A DNA stretch of 15,053 bases. It comes from Chromatiaceae bacterium (GTDB lineage Bacteria > Pseudomonadota > Gammaproteobacteria > Chromatiales > Chromatiaceae). Positions 15,012 through 15,053 of this stretch are shown piece after piece. Location of the stretch: contig JAEHCY010000527.1 in assembly GCA_016880695.1 (NCBI GenBank), positions 1 through 15,053 of the forward strand. The letters run 5' to 3'. The notes below the pieces were generated by a model. That model was not told the origin of the DNA, searched no databases, and saw only the letters and a list, made by a program, of their open reading frames with translations. A program made the position numbers and the translations under genes. Within the stretch, counting starts at the first letter, position 1, and the number at the start of each line of letters is the position of its first letter.

Positions 15012-15053
15012 TTTCATCGGCATGGTGATGGATGAGATCACCCGCAGCGCCCC
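14812..15053 (+). pseudogene. Gfo/Idh/MocA-family oxidoreductase, internal fragment lacking the NAD-binding domain
   Basis: In the frame starting with GTG at 14812 the sequence reads VLLMEAFMYRYSARTTK, then RELLRSGKLGEIRFIQSQFR, NRPGDVRR and GGGSLYDVGSYPVNFIGM, open to the window edge. This is the segment right after the Rossmann fold in Gfo/Idh/MocA dehydrogenases, with the EAFMYR strand, the GEIRFI strand and the GGGSLYDVG(S/C)YP loop. The roughly 115 N-terminal residues that bind NAD(P) are absent, and the upstream bases belong to the small exported-protein gene. An ATG at 14779 or 14821 could be called as a start by software, but the protein would lack cofactor binding. Substrate cannot be inferred. 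Confidence 0.85.

Overview
The window comes from a high-GC gammaproteobacterium, probably in or near the Chromatiales. The evidence is gene content and order: rpe-gph-trpE-trpG-trpD-trpC, then crp, an OsmC-family gene and coq7. A very similar order (trpGDC-vfr-osmC family-speD-coq7) is known from Pseudomonas. No genus can be named from the sequence alone. No rRNA, tRNA, insertion sequence, integrase, CRISPR array or phage gene was seen.

Layout. The left edge (1-78, minus) holds the first 26 codons of an aldo/keto reductase. Divergent from it are a CbiM-like membrane protein (193-858) and the membrane-anchored co-chaperone DjlA (888-1712). The biosynthetic block follows: ribulose-phosphate epimerase, phosphoglycolate phosphatase, then all four genes for chorismate to indole-glycerol phosphate (trpE, trpG, trpD, trpC; 3340-7557). 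The trp genes share a strand but have gaps of 140 and 158 bases (trpE/trpG and trpG/trpD) that contain strong inverted repeats. A Crp/Clp-type regulator (7580-8239, minus) converges on trpC and is divergent from an OsmC-family gene. That gene overlaps a DUF885-family protein whose metallopeptidase signature is lost. Coq7 and a GlcF-like iron-sulfur protein lie on the minus strand, and a thioredoxin-fold [2Fe-2S] ferredoxin is divergent from them.

The right end (13000-15053) is the accessory part. After the ferredoxin come a TTGACA element, about 100 bases without a gene and a strong intrinsic terminator, together a candidate small RNA or a long 3' UTR. Next is a small exported-protein cassette: a 106-residue protein with two cysteines, a DUF2092 periplasmic protein, and a second small exported protein that shares the mature N-terminal motif VIGxPxTPxSYAGVARR with the first. 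This last gene is native for only about 60 codons. It is then joined, in another frame, to the middle of a Gfo/Idh/MocA oxidoreductase that lacks its NAD-binding N-terminus. That junction is either a real deletion or recombination scar or an assembly chimera.

Together the core genes provide pentose-phosphate/Calvin sugar epimerisation, 2-phosphoglycolate salvage, tryptophan precursor synthesis and ubiquinone hydroxylation. The points most worth a second look are the DUF885 pseudo-peptidase, the candidate sRNA, the acidic substitution in the cyclic-nucleotide pocket of Crp, the DUF2092 cassette and the chimeric junction.
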